In this document: in pieces, positions 1 to 10,719 of the stretch
How the letters are laid out: each line of letters begins with the position of its first letter
How positions within the stretch are numbered: the first letter of the stretch is position 1
Source of the DNA: Bufo bufo
Taxonomy: Eukaryota > Chordata > Amphibia > Anura > Bufonidae
Length of the DNA stretch: 64,000 nucleotides
Direction of reading: 5' to 3'
Assembly: GCF_905171765.1 (NCBI RefSeq)
Contig: NC_053393.1
Coordinates: forward strand, 192,971,921-193,035,920
Program-made: the position numbers and the translations under genes
The notes under the pieces: model-generated
Databases searched by the model: none
Seen by the model: the letters and a program-made list of their open reading frames with translations, nothing else
What the model was told of the DNA's origin: nothing

Positions 1-262
1 CAGCATTGATTGGCTCATCTAGCCTGGGAGCCAATCAGGGCAAGCCCTCCCCCCACCTTCCTCTCAGGGTCATGTGAGAAACCTTCTTATTCCTCCCCAG
101 TGACTTTTCCCGATGACTTGTGCCTAATATGGTGCTAAGCACCATTATCGTGGATTTGTCGGAAAAAAAAAACTTATTATTGGGGTTCGTCTGCCATTTG
201 AAAAATAGCAAAGCTGATCTAACTCGGTTTGGTCCAAACTGGTTCGCTCATCCTTGAGGTTT
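1..262. mobile_element. Probable terminal fragment of a hAT-like element, cut by the window start
   Basis: The stretch ends in GGTTCGCTCATCCTTGA, close to the terminal inverted repeat GGTTCGCTCAACCCTA of the hAT element that ends at 40873. It also holds the inverted pair TGATTGGCTC / GAGCCAATCA (8-39), recalling the TTGATTGGCTGC stretch just inside that element's end. No coding sequence is visible. The assignment is by similarity to one other element in this window and the other end lies outside, so it is tentative. Confidence 0.35.
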
Positions 263-1015
263 GGAACTCTGCAGTTATTGACTCAGCAGAGCATTGGTAA
301 CTTTTATGCACCATACACCTCAACACTGGGCTACTCTACTAACTTTATGTGATCTACCACTTCATGACTGAGTTACTGTGGTTTATAAATATTTCAACTT
401 TGTAATAATACCACTCACAGTTGATCAATAAAGGCACATCTGGGGAACATATGATACATGATGGCTACTCAAATGCATAGCCAACTATGTACTTATGGAA
501 AGAGTGCAACATTATTTGATAAAGGCTCTCAAGTAGGACTTAATAAGACACATAGAAAGGGATTTTCATGGTGATAAAAACCCCTTTAACAAAAACTCTG
601 TAGGAAGCAGATACATTTCTGGAAATTTTGATGCATCATTTCTGTTTGATTTCATTTTTAAAGGTAATAAAGCTGGACTCCCCAAATCTGTTACCTTTCT
701 GATTTCCAGCATACAGCCCATTAATTAACAAGAAAGTTTACCTACAGCATTTATGCCCTTTTCATTATAAGTATTATTCCTTGAAAGCTTATAAAATGTA
801 AGACATTTTTATTTTAACCAAGTCCATAAATTGCTTATGGTGGCTTCAAAAAGGAAGAGCCATTGCACTTAATGTGTGGTGTTAACATTTATTTTATTTT
901 AAATCAATAGCTGTAAAATCTACTTCCAGCTTAGCTGCTTTAAATCCGTTACTGTGCCTGTAAGCTTTTAAATGCTGGTCATAATTAATATGCCTTTCCT
1001 ATTAATAGTATTATA
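263..1015. other. AT-rich non-coding sequence, no feature recognised
   Basis: No ORF of note, tandem array or terminal repeat is seen. It is the left flank into which the gag-only LTR element inserted; its last five bases (GCAAC, 1016-1020) are the duplicated target. Confidence 0.5.
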
Positions 1016-1851
1016 GCAACTGTTGAGGAACGGTTGAGACGTGTGCATATATATCCATGCATGCCTGCAAACACGTGCGGGCATGTATGGTATATATATG
1101 CATACATTAACCACCGCATCATGGGGTGATGTGCGCAGATGTGCCCAGCATCTGCGCACGTCTGCCCATGGTGATCCCCAGGGGCTCATGGTGGCCCCTG
1201 TGGGAAATATGTGGTCCCTGGAAGCTGTGCCCCCTTATAATCCCCCTTATATTAGTATATATATGTGCCCCCTTATATGTGTCCCCTTATAGTTAGTATA
1301 TATTTCCTGTATGACCGTGTATATATTGGCCCTGTATGGCAAGTGGGGACATATGCATGTCCCCTGTATGTGATGCCCCAGATATATGCGAGGGTGTGTG
1401 TATATATAGATATGTGTGTATGTATTTGCACACGTGTCTATGTATATACACTTATGTCAGCATGACAGTATGTATGTGGGCTTATTGCTGCCCATTCATA
1501 CCCCCGGTTTTGTATGTGTATGTGTTATATGTATATATGCAATTCCAACTGTTATCAACAGAGTTGTTTAGAGAAAAACTTGTGCTGATAGCCTGTAGGA
1601 TAACAGCTGATTAGCATCTAGTCCCCTTTTGTTCAGGCCCCATACAATCAGACTCTCTGGCACCGTTCGTGAGAGGATTTTCTAAGACCTGTTTTTCCAC
1701 ACCTCTGCCCATGGCTAAAACTCCATGCCCCTACTCCCAGCATTTTTGGGACTAGGGGGGGGAGGACTCTGGGGATTGTAGGCAGGCATACGTCACAGTG
1801 ACGCTATGATGTCACATCCCTGAAGAAGGAGGAGGGGGGCTGGTTTTGGGC

Positions 1852-1857
1852 TATAAA
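1852..1857 (+). promoter_or_regulatory. TATA box of the 5' LTR
   Basis: GGCTATAAAGCC context, about 830 bases into the LTR and preceded by GC-rich and CRE-like sites. The identical motif in the 3' LTR is at 7412-7417. Confidence 0.6.
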
Positions 1858-2440
1858 GCCCCAAGCAGAGCAAAGGTGCGGCCTCTTGCAACCAGACTAG
1901 ATTCAGAGACGCAGGGGAGAGAGCAGCTTCATGATGACCACCTGGATAAGGCCTAAGTATACCTGTGTAGCCCCTACCTACCCCTCACATATCACCCCTG
2001 GTCCTGTAACCCCTTACCCTTGCCGTGTTACTGGACACCCTGATCCCCCAAACCCTTGCCTTATTGTATCCTTGTTTGTAACCCTTTCCCTACCCTGATT
2101 AACCCCTGGTGGTAACCCCTGCTAAAACCCTGCCACACCCCCCCCCCCCCCCCTCACTGTACACTTGCAGGGTATTTACCCTTGCATTGCTGTACAGTTC
2201 TGATATTATCCCCATTGTTAACCCTTTGTGTTTGTGGTCGGTTTACACCCCTGTGAGGCCACCATTAACCCTCGTCGTACCCCGTAGGGACAGTAAATAG
2301 TCAGGTGGGGTGGGCTGTTATTACTTGTATGTGTGAATTGTCTAGTTAGTTGATGGGTGGAATTGGGAACGTGTAGTGTAGTTTAGGACTGTATATTTAG
2401 TGCTGTATTGTTAGTATTGCGTGCATAGTGTATTGTTAGT

Positions 2441-2446
2441 AATAAA
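2441..2446 (+). promoter_or_regulatory. Polyadenylation signal AATAAA in the 5' LTR
   Basis: AATAAA followed within 15 bases by a GT-rich stretch (GTGTTTGG). The copy in the 3' LTR (7999-8004) would be the one used to end the genomic RNA. Confidence 0.55.
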
Positions 2447-2677
2447 TACTGTGTTTGGTTTATAACTATCTGTGTGGTGTGTAGTTATTGGCGATAGTTA
2501 GTTTAGTAAGGCGCATGCAGCTAGCGTAGTGATTTAGTGTAAAGCATAGCGAAGGTATTGTTATTATTATATAAAGGCATAAATAGGCGGAGTTATCAAT
2601 AGACGGTTCCTCCTATTTATGAATATTAATTATCGATATTGGCATAAATATTAGAGATTAATATTCCCCCTTTACAT

Positions 2678-2695
2678 TGGCGAGCCAGGCCCACT
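2678..2695 (+). promoter_or_regulatory. Primer binding site, candidate tRNA-Arg
   Basis: Begins TGGCGAGCCAG one base after the LTR end. TGG is the complement of the tRNA CCA tail, and the next eight bases complement the 3' acceptor stem of eukaryotic tRNA-Arg(ACG) as I recall it (ending CTGGCTCG-CCA). The match breaks after about 11 nt. The tRNA identity is from memory and needs a tRNA search. Confidence 0.5.
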
Positions 2696-3080
2696 GCGTG
2701 GATTTTGCGTTTATTTTTGGTCTTAAGGCTGAGGGTCGCTAGTACTGTGAATTAGCGGGCAGGAGAGACGCGGTCAGCGGAGTGTCTGAGCGTCTAGTAC
2801 CCGATAATTCGTACAGGAGAAGGGATACTTCCCTTGGAGTACCAGAAAAAAAACAAAATCTTTTGCAGAGAATCTATAATCTATCTGTGTACTAATATTT
2901 TTGTATTTGCTTTACACGGTCACCGTCGCTGGGGTAAGAGAAGAAGACACGGAAAAGTACAGCACCAACAAGCATCGCTCAAGTGATTGCAAGGGAGAAG
3001 AAGACACGTCACTGAAAGAGATCCATCTTCGTGGGAGTGGCGTACAAGTCAGGCTGGTTGGGAAGAGGTGATCCGGGAAA

Positions 3081-4265
3081 ATGGACTTCTTCCAAGCAGC
3101 TGCGAGGTACGGCCCCAAGGAGAAAATGGACACTCATCAAACGGTGAGCATGAACTTCCCCACACTGCAACACTTAGCCAAACACAGCACATTTAACCCC
3201 ATCCTCCCCACTACATACAAGTCAGCAGAAATGCTGTGGTCCGATTTGTTGGCACAGGCTTGTAGTTATGACAAGCTTTGTGTGAACAAACGGATGGTTT
3301 TGAACAAGACCACCAAACGACTTCGGATGCTAGCCAAACTCGTTCATACGTTTGAGGCTAGCATCTGTAAGCCAAAGGAAGTGGCGCTGGTGTCTCAGTC
3401 AACGGAGACAATTCCTCCGGCCGTTCACTGCCAGTGCTGTGCCAGTAATTCGGACCAGGTTTCGGCATTGCGGGCACAGCTGGCAGAGAATGTGCAGTCT
3501 ACTGTTGACCGAGATGCGCAGGAGGCTAGGATAGAGTCACAGTTAGTAGAGATGCAGAGGCAGAAGGAGGAAATTGAGGCTAAATTGACTCAGTCTTATA
3601 CTGAGGTCAAGGCCTTCAAGGAGCGGACTGCCTCTACTGACGTGACGGTAGCCAAATTGAAGGCTGAGGTTGCTGTAAGGTCCCAGCTAATGTCTGGCAT
3701 GCAACAGGTTATCACCAAGTTGGTGCCGGCCCTTTCTTTTTCCGTAAAGCCAGGGTCGGAATCTCCCAAAATGTTGCCCTGTGCAGGGCCACAAGGGGGG
3801 AGAGTAGTCTGTGACCGGTCTGATCATCAGGTCAAGCCGGTCCAGACTAACAGAGATTTTTCCCTGACTTTGGGAAAAAGAACTGTTGTGAAGAGTGCGT
3901 CCCTGAGGATGGAACAATTCAGGAGAAGGGAGCACGGCTGCAGTGTAGATGGACCTGGGCCATGCAGAGCAGACATCAGATGTTTTGCATGTGGTGGCCT
4001 AGGTCACATAGCGAGACACTGCAAAACAGATAGGAACATAACACACAGGACAGGAAACCAAGTCACGTGTTTCAGGTGTGGGAACAAAGGACACATTGCA
4101 AGGAATTGCCCTTGTGCAAGTAATTGCAATGTGTCCAACAGTATCAGCCAGGTAACAAATTGTGCAGTGGGGTCTAGTCAGCCTGGCCATAACGGGGTTA
4201 CCTCTCGGCAGCATCACCAGCTGCTGAGGGGTCAGAGTGGCCAAGCTAGGCTAGACAACATTTGA
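3081..4265 (+). CDS. Gag-like protein with coiled coil and two CCHC zinc knuckles
   Basis: A 394-residue ORF, the only long one in the element. The start at 3081 has a good context (A at -3, G at +4) and is the first in-frame ATG. Residues about 50-95 are basic and helical. About 135-205 is rich in E/K/Q with heptad-like spacing and probably forms a coiled coil for multimerisation. Two CCHC knuckles (C-x2-C-x4-H-x4-C) sit at residues 301-314 and 330-343, as in the RNA-packaging nucleocapsid of retroviruses and LTR retrotransposons, followed by an N/Q/S-rich tail. No protease motif follows the stop and no readthrough or frameshift extension is evident. It presumably forms the particle and packages RNA while a related full-length element supplies pol. 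The capsid family is not recognised. Confidence 0.8.
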   Translation: MDFFQAAARYGPKEKMDTHQTVSMNFPTLQHLAKHSTFNPILPTTYKSAEMLWSDLLAQACSYDKLCVNKRMVLNKTTKRLRMLAKLVHTFEASICKPKEVALVSQSTETIPPAVHCQCCASNSDQVSALRAQLAENVQSTVDRDAQEARIESQLVEMQRQKEEIEAKLTQSYTEVKAFKERTASTDVTVAKLKAEVAVRSQLMSGMQQVITKLVPALSFSVKPGSESPKMLPCAGPQGGRVVCDRSDHQVKPVQTNRDFSLTLGKRTVVKSASLRMEQFRRREHGCSVDGPGPCRADIRCFACGGLGHIARHCKTDRNITHRTGNQVTCFRCGNKGHIARNCPCASNCNVSNSISQVTNCAVGSSQPGHNGVTSRQHHQLLRGQSGQARLDNI

Positions 4266-6554
4266 CACCCCTGTACTATTTGTTACACCGTTTGTTCCCT
4301 GTGTATGTCCATGTTGTGTGTTTTTGTTATCTGTTTGTAAGTTACTCTTGATGTTGATGGTGGTAGTCCTTGTCTACGAATGTGTTCTACCATGCTGATT
4401 TATGTAGTGTTGTAAGTCCCGTCTACTGTCTGTGTTTCATTCTGTGTCCCCTTGGAGTGGAACAGTGTTATACTGTGGATCGAGAACGTATAGGTTCGCG
4501 AGCAGATAATATCACACGGGAAATCCTGCTGGTCGGGAGAAGGCATAAGGACCTTCTCCGTGCAGCACACAAAGGATGATGTGATATTATTCTGGGCAAC
4601 CAGGGTCTCAGATCGATACGGATGGCACTGTTGTGCTCCAGGTTTTCGGTAGGGCTGTGTTGCGCTGGGGACTGGGGCGGACAGACAACATTGGTGTAAT
4701 GTTGTGCTGCGCACTTAATTCTGGTCCGAGCAGGCAGCACAGCTCTGAGGGATTGGACGCAGAGTGTTTGGCAGCAGAGTGTGGACTGTGTTCTTGTGTT
4801 GTGGGGTCCTGGGGAGCCAGGGCATGACTATGCCATTGGTTCTGCAGGCCTCTACAAGATGGGATCACAGGGGGAAATCAGCCTAGGTGCACACGAGTGG
4901 ACAGGGATGCGGTGCCATCAATAACAAGATGGTGCTTTGTCCACAGAACTCCAGTTATCCTAACCTAGTAGGGTGGCCATCCTTATCTGTTGGTGCAGAG
5001 GGATGTGCAGCAGAGGACTCAATCCTCTGAAGGTAGGGTGTTCAGACACCAGTGTTGGGATAACGAGGAGTCCTGTGAGATAAAGGGCAGCACAATACCT
5101 TTCTCTACCCATGGGTCAAAGGTATTGGGGCTGGGAATCTTCACATTTAATTGCACTGTTAGGGGAAAAATTCCCCTGGGAGCGCCTGGTGTTTTCTTCT
5201 GCCATAGGTGTGGTTTTATATGGAGCGGAAGAAAAACCCAGGAGACGCCACAGAAGAGACCAGCTATTCCCCCTGACACTGTTGTGAAGCTCCAGAGGAT
5301 CCCACTGGATTTTGGCAACTAAGCGACCTCTGCCTAGAGGTGTTCTAGAGAAGACTGTGCCACAATCCAGCAGGAGCATTATTTAAGGCTCTGGAGGAAG
5401 ACTTGGGAGACGTTCGGGTGGAAGAACTTATCACTTGTTTCACCCAGTGAAACTTCTTCTGGTTCTGGTCGGAGGGTCAAGGGACTTATTGACCAAATAC
5501 ACCAGAACCAGACTGAACTTTACAGAACTATCCGGAGGAGGAGGCTCAGGACATAACTCAAACATTGTTCCTGAAGCCAAATATTGTATGGACACACTTT
5601 GTTTCCTATGAGGGTTCGGGACGTATAACTTGTACTACCCTGAAACCCCATAGCACATTGTATTTATTGATTTTGTTTGTCGGTTGATTGCGTACCCATA
5701 GACACTCTAGGTACAAATGTGTGACAGCCTATATTCGGCTGTACACATTTGCATCCTATAGTCGTTTCCTATTAACACAGGGGTCTGCGACCTACCTGTG
5801 TCTTTGGAGGTGTAGAGATATGCCAGGTTGCATGAGTCTCTATGGGTACACACATTTAATGGAATTTGGTGGTGTTGGGAGGGATGTGACATGTATTTTG
5901 TGTGAATGGGGATAAGGTTAGGTCTCGATAGGGACAGGCATCATTCATTTGCCACCTTGAACCCTGGAACGGTGAGGTTCTTAAGGGAAGGGCTGGATGT
6001 GCAGTGTGGCGGAGGTGTTCTCCGCAGTAGAATTTAGGTACTATGACATCACCGCTTAAGAGTCTGACCTGCCTTGTAAAGACCGATTAATCTGTCCACG
6101 GGAGAACCGCACCCATCAAGATGGAAACAGACGTTGGATAGAAGAAAGTTGGGACTGAGACTGTGAGGGTGAACCCGCTCCAGATGCCTTGGAGGCGGGC
6201 CATACCTGAAGATCGGCAGAACTACCGAGAGACTGTGGGGGTGTGGCCACTCCAAAGTGGGGAATGGCCGACACCAAGAGACTGTTAAAGAAAGGCCAGT
6301 TAAAGACTGTAAGGGGGGGTGGCCGAAACTAAGACTGTTAAAGAAAGACCAGTTAACCAAGAGACTGTGGGTGTGTGGTATCCTAAAGATGAAGACAGAA
6401 GGGCAGGTCGGAGGAAGCTGGATTGGGGATGTCTAAGTACCTAAAGATCAGTGTGCACTACAGTTCTTCCTGAACTTCCACCAAAGATGGGGTTGAAGGG
6501 GGGCAAACATATCTCAACCCGTTCCCTCATTATATTGTCGTATTATATTCCGAC
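4266..6554. other. Non-coding 3' internal region of the gag-only element
   Basis: About 2.3 kb between gag and the polypurine tract. The longest ORF (110 codons at 4990-5322) has no recognised motif. There is no RT, RNase H, integrase or envelope signature. From about 6150 to 6400 an imperfect repeat of GAGACTGT...GTGGCC and AAGAAAGACCAGTTAA motifs recurs three or four times. The region may hold packaging signals; that is inference. Confidence 0.6.
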
Positions 6555-6565
6555 AACAGGGGGAT
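6555..6565 (+). promoter_or_regulatory. Polypurine tract of the gag-only element
   Basis: AACAGGGGGAT directly abuts the 3' LTR start (TGTTGAGG at 6566), the position expected of the plus-strand primer. Confidence 0.65.
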
Positions 6566-8234
6566 TGTTGAGGAACGGTTGAGACGTGTGCATATATATC
6601 CATGCATGCCTGCAAACACGTGCGGGCATGTATGGTATATATATGCATACATTAACCACCGCATCATGGGGTGATGTGCGCAGATGTGCCCAGCATCTGC
6701 GCACGTCTGCCCATGGTGATCCCCAGGGGCTCATGGTGGCCCCTGTGGGAAATATGTGGTCCCTGGAAGCTGTGCCCCCTTATAATCCCCCTTATATTAG
6801 TATATATATGTGCCCCCTTATATGTGTCCCCTTATAGTTAGTATATATTTCCTGTATGACCGTGTATATATTGGCCCTGTATGGCAAGTGGGGACATATG
6901 CATGTCCCCTGTATGTGATGCCCCAGATATATGCGAGGGTGTGTGTATATATAGATATGTGTGTATGTATTTGCACACGTGTCTATGTATATACACTTAT
7001 GTCAGCATGACAGTATGTATGTGGGCTTATTGCTGCCCATTCATACCCCCGGTTTTGTATGTGTATGTGTTATATGTATATATGCAATTCCAACTGTTAT
7101 CAACAGAGTTGTTTAGAGAAAAACTTGTGCTGATAGCCTGTAGGATAACAACTGATTAGCATCTAGTCCCCTTTTGTTCAGGCCCCATACAATCAGACTC
7201 TCTGGCACCGTTCGTGAGAGGATTTTCTAATCAGAGACATCAAAGACCTGTTTTTCCACACCTCTGCCCATGGCTAAAACTCCATGCCCCTACTCCCAGC
7301 ATTTTTGGGACTAGGGGGGGGGAGGACTCTGGGGATTGTAGGCAGGCATACGTCACAGTGACGCTATGATGTCACATCCCTGAAGAAGGAGGAGGGGGGC
7401 TGGTTTTGGGCTATAAAGCCCCAAGCAGAGCAAAGGTGCGGCCTCTTGCAACCAGACTAGATTCAGAGACGCAGGGGAGAGAGCAGCTTCATGATGACCA
7501 CCTGGATAAGGCCTAAGTATACCTGTGTAGCCCCTACCTACCCCTCACATATCACCCCTGGTCCTGTAACCCCTTACCCTTGCCGTGTTACTGGACACCC
7601 TGATCCCCCAAACCCTTGCCTTATTGTATCCTTGTTTGTAACCCTTTCCCTACCCTGATTAACCCCTGGTGGTAACCCCTGCTAAAACCCTGCCACACCC
7701 CCCCCCCCCCCTCACTGTACACTTGCAGGGTATTTACCCTTGCATTGCTGTACATTTCTGATATTATCCCCATTGTTAACCCTTTGTGTTTGTGGTCGGT
7801 TTACACCCCTGTGAGGCCACCATTAACCCTCGTCGTACCCCGTAGGGACAGTGAATAGTCAGGTGGGGTGGGCTGTTATTACTTGTATGTGTGAATTGTC
7901 TAGTTAGTTGATGGGTGGAATTGGGAACGAGTAGTGTAGTTTAGGACTGTATATTTAGTGCTGTATTGTTAGTATTGCGTGCATAGTGTATTGTTAGTAA
8001 TAAATACTGTGTTTGGTTTATAACTATCTGTGTGGCGTGTAGTTATTGGAGATAGTTAGTTTAGTAAGGCGCATGCAGCTAGCGTAGTGATTTAGTGTAA
8101 AGCATAGCGAAGGTATTGTTATTATTATATAAAGGCATAAATAGGCGGAGTTATCAATAGACGGTTCCTCCTATTTATGAATATTAATTATCGATATTGG
8201 CATAAATATTGGTGATTAATATTCCCCCTTTACA
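6566..8234 (+). repeat. 3' LTR of the gag-only element
   Basis: Nearly identical to 1021-2676. Relative to that copy it carries 14 extra bases near 7233-7246, a shorter C-run, one more G in the G-run near 7313, and scattered substitutions. TATAAA is at 7412-7417 and AATAAA at 7999-8004. It is followed by the target duplication GCAAC at 8235-8239. Confidence 0.88.
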
Positions 8235-8239
8235 GCAAC

Positions 8240-10100
8240 ATATGGTATACAGCGTAAGATTCAAAACTTTCACCTTGATTTCTAACACAAATTAAAAAGC
8301 AGACTACTAACCCTTACTGATATACATTCAAAGTACAGAAGATTTATATGGAGACAAATGTAAGTAATCTGAGGTCATGTCAGAGAGCAAGTAATTTAAT
8401 TAGTCATAGCCCCCAGGACTGCTGTTTAATTTCAACTATATGCAGTTTAATTTTAAAGTACTCAGTTTTTCTGAGTTACCTTTCATGCTTTGACTACTAA
8501 TAAAATCCTGATATTTCTTCTTCACGGCTGTAAAATAATTCTTATTTTCCTGTACTGCAGTCTATGGAATCAGCTTTAACCCATGCTAACTTGTTTCACT
8601 ATGTGCTTGTATCAAAGGGTGATGTATATTCATCAGTACTGTATATGTTAAGGGTGACATTGGCACGATCTCATAGTGCATAATCACACTTTCCTTGCAG
8701 TATTGTGTTGGCATTGCTGTTTTTCTGCTTTCTTTTCTGCTTCTGCTACTAGCCTCTTTGATCAGAGGTCATATTAAATGGAGTATGTCAGCAGTTTTGA
8801 CCCAGCAAAACTGCTGACAGTGCTAGGTGGGGGTGGTGGCCAGCTGTTTAAGCATAAAGTACATTTATGTATGCTTTTCTGTAGAGGAAAGGATGGTGTT
8901 AGCCCATGCCTAGCAATAGTAACTAGAGACTCACTGCTTTCTCCACATAGAGCCTTTGAGACATGCAGTGTATAAAACAGAAATAACATTAACATATGCA
9001 TTTGGGGCACTGCATATAACTACCATAATGTGATTATTTCTCTTAATAATCTTGAGACACTACATTATCGAGATTGTTGGATCATTTTCAAAAGATTCAC
9101 TTTATAAATTGGATCTCAAAAAATGTCAACTAATGCCGATGAATATGGCAGAAATATGCATATTTTTCTTATAAAGAATTTTTGGAGCACATATGGGCTT
9201 ATTACAGTATATGTAGTTATTTATATTGCAGGCCTTCAGATCTGATTAAATGGTGCAGGATTAACCTCTCCTGGTTTGCTAAAGAAAATATTAAAATGCT
9301 TATTCTTCCCAAAGTCTTTTATGTCCTCTGCTATTTACTGTTATATTTCTCAAATAAATTTAAAGGAAGATTTAAAGCCATGGTCCAGGGGAGTAACTAC
9401 CATAGCGGCAGACCATGCAAGTGCTATGGGGCCCAGGGTAAGAAGGGTCCCCGTTCGAATTATCCCCTTTTCTACTGGGGGGTGAAAAATTGGTCAGGAT
9501 TCTAAACTCTAAAGAAACAACTTTTAGCAAATGGGGCAGTGGACAAAAATGGCCCCAGTGTCATTGAAAGGGGTTTAGGTGAAAACCCTTCTGTCCTGTG
9601 TGGGGGGGCCTGGTTTGATCCTTGCTAAGGGGCCTTACCTCTCTATGTATGCCACTGCCATGGTCCTCAACTTCATTGGGGGGAAAGGTGAGAGTTGAGA
9701 ACGAACAGCACACATGATAACATTTAAAGAGACATGTCATCATGAAATGCAGAGCAATCTACTCCAGCATGCTATACAGAAAAAGGAGCAGGGAAGACCG
9801 ACATGTAGTTTTATGGGAAAACATTCAGTAAGCAATTTAATTTATTCATTTAAATCTACTTAGTGGCCAGTCTTACCAGTAACTGACACCTATTTACTCT
9901 TATACAGGGAAGGCTGTCAGTCAGTTATAAGATTAGCCACTTGGCTATTGAGCCCAGAAAGATTTTATTGGGGAAATTAATTTACTGAAACTTTTCCCAC
10001 AAAACTATATATCAATCTGCTCAATTTCTACTGTTCTATAACATACTGCCTACAGATTGCACAGCGTTTTCATTTTGACAAGCTCCATTTAATACACACA
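8240..10100. other. Mostly unique non-coding sequence with one probable repeat fragment
   Basis: No coding evidence. From about 9380 to 9665 the sequence (GGGAGTAACTACCATAG ... GGGGCCCAGGGTAAGAAGGG ... CTATGTATGCCACTGCC) resembles a widespread non-autonomous repeat I recall from amphibian and fish genomes, but its ends are unclear. The rest is AT-rich with nothing recognised. Confidence 0.35.
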
Positions 10101-10105
10101 ACTAC

Positions 10106-10660
10106 TGTGGGGTTTCGCTCTGGTAGACAGGATTAGCGGACGCAGTATAGAGGCAACAACAAGTTCTTTGGATCAAACAGTTCAGTGTTTTATTCACACT
10201 TTAGGCAAGTGACAAAAATCACTGAAAAAAGGAGCACCACAATATGCGACTGACCATACTGGCTGGACCCTCATGCTGATGTTAAAAGCTGAGACTTTAG
10301 CCAATATATTCCAGTCAGGAACATATCGGAGCCCTGCGCACCCCGTCAAGGTATCTCAGCGTAGCGTGGGTCCTACTGCTAAACTATCATGTGTGAACTC
10401 AGTCTGATAGGTGCTAAGGACCGACTCACAGCCAAGCTCCTACATACCTCCATAGTAAGTTCACTAATACAATGGGAGGGAGGAGGAGGCTTCGAGCCCC
10501 ACCTATAACAGGCCATGTGACACAGGCTACCAGGTGCACCAGAATGTTACCAATGACAAGCATTAGCACATTCAATACATGTAAAGAAAAATCACTAAAT
10601 AAAGTGGCCTAAATTGGAGGAAATGCTCAACCACACGCACTCTAGCATTTTTATAATCGG
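10106..10660 (-). repeat. Left (3') LTR of the Gmr1-like element, mosaic
   Basis: The first ~108 bases match the right LTR with only about four differences and include the reverse complement of AATAAA (TTTTATTC near 10187). Beyond about 10215 the two LTRs are unrelated, which is not expected of a simple provirus. The inner boundary is uncertain, near 10650. Confidence 0.5.
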
Positions 10661-10719
10661 GGGAGCAATTCCTCCGATATGGCTTGTCACTGAGCCTCGG
10701 GTACCCGGTATGGTTTTAA

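Larger units (their letters stand above)
1021..2676 (+). repeat. 5' LTR of the gag-only element
   Basis: Bounded by TG...CA. Before the core promoter are CRE/AP-1-like sites (repeated TGACG and TGATGTCA around 1790-1815) and a purine-rich stretch, then TATAAA at 1852-1857, so transcription probably starts near 1880. A polyadenylation signal AATAAA is at 2441-2446, implying a long R of roughly 550 bases. The first 500 bases are rich in alternating TATATG/GTGTAT sequence; the overlapping ORFs there also occur in the other LTR and look fortuitous. A C-homopolymer of about 16 lies near 2140. Confidence 0.88.
1021..8234 (+). mobile_element. Complete gag-only (non-autonomous) LTR retrotransposon
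   Basis: Two direct repeats of about 1.66 kb (1021-2676 and 6566-8234) start TGTTGAGG, end CTTTACA and enclose 3.9 kb. The flanks carry a perfect 5-bp target duplication GCAAC (1016-1020 and 8235-8239), proving one insertion. A primer binding site follows the left LTR, a purine-rich tract precedes the right one, and a 394-aa gag-like ORF lies between. No reverse transcriptase, integrase or protease motif is visible in any frame, so the enzymes must come from another element. The LTRs differ by roughly eight substitutions, one 14-bp indel and homopolymer lengths, indicating recent insertion. The order (retrovirus-like or gypsy) cannot be settled from gag alone. Confidence 0.9.

Noticed and set aside
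1041..1614. Overlapping ORFs in the LTR (MCIYIHACLQTRAGM...)
   Set aside because: They are duplicated only because both LTRs carry them; composition is low-complexity TATATG/GTGT repeats and they lie upstream of the LTR TATA box.
4990..5322. 110-codon ORF downstream of gag, possible remnant of pol or env
   Set aside because: No motif of protease, RT, integrase or envelope, no signal or membrane segment. Kept as non-coding internal region.
9182..9505. 107-codon ORF as a possible host exon
   Set aside because: AT-rich, runs into repeat-like sequence, no splice context or domain recognised.
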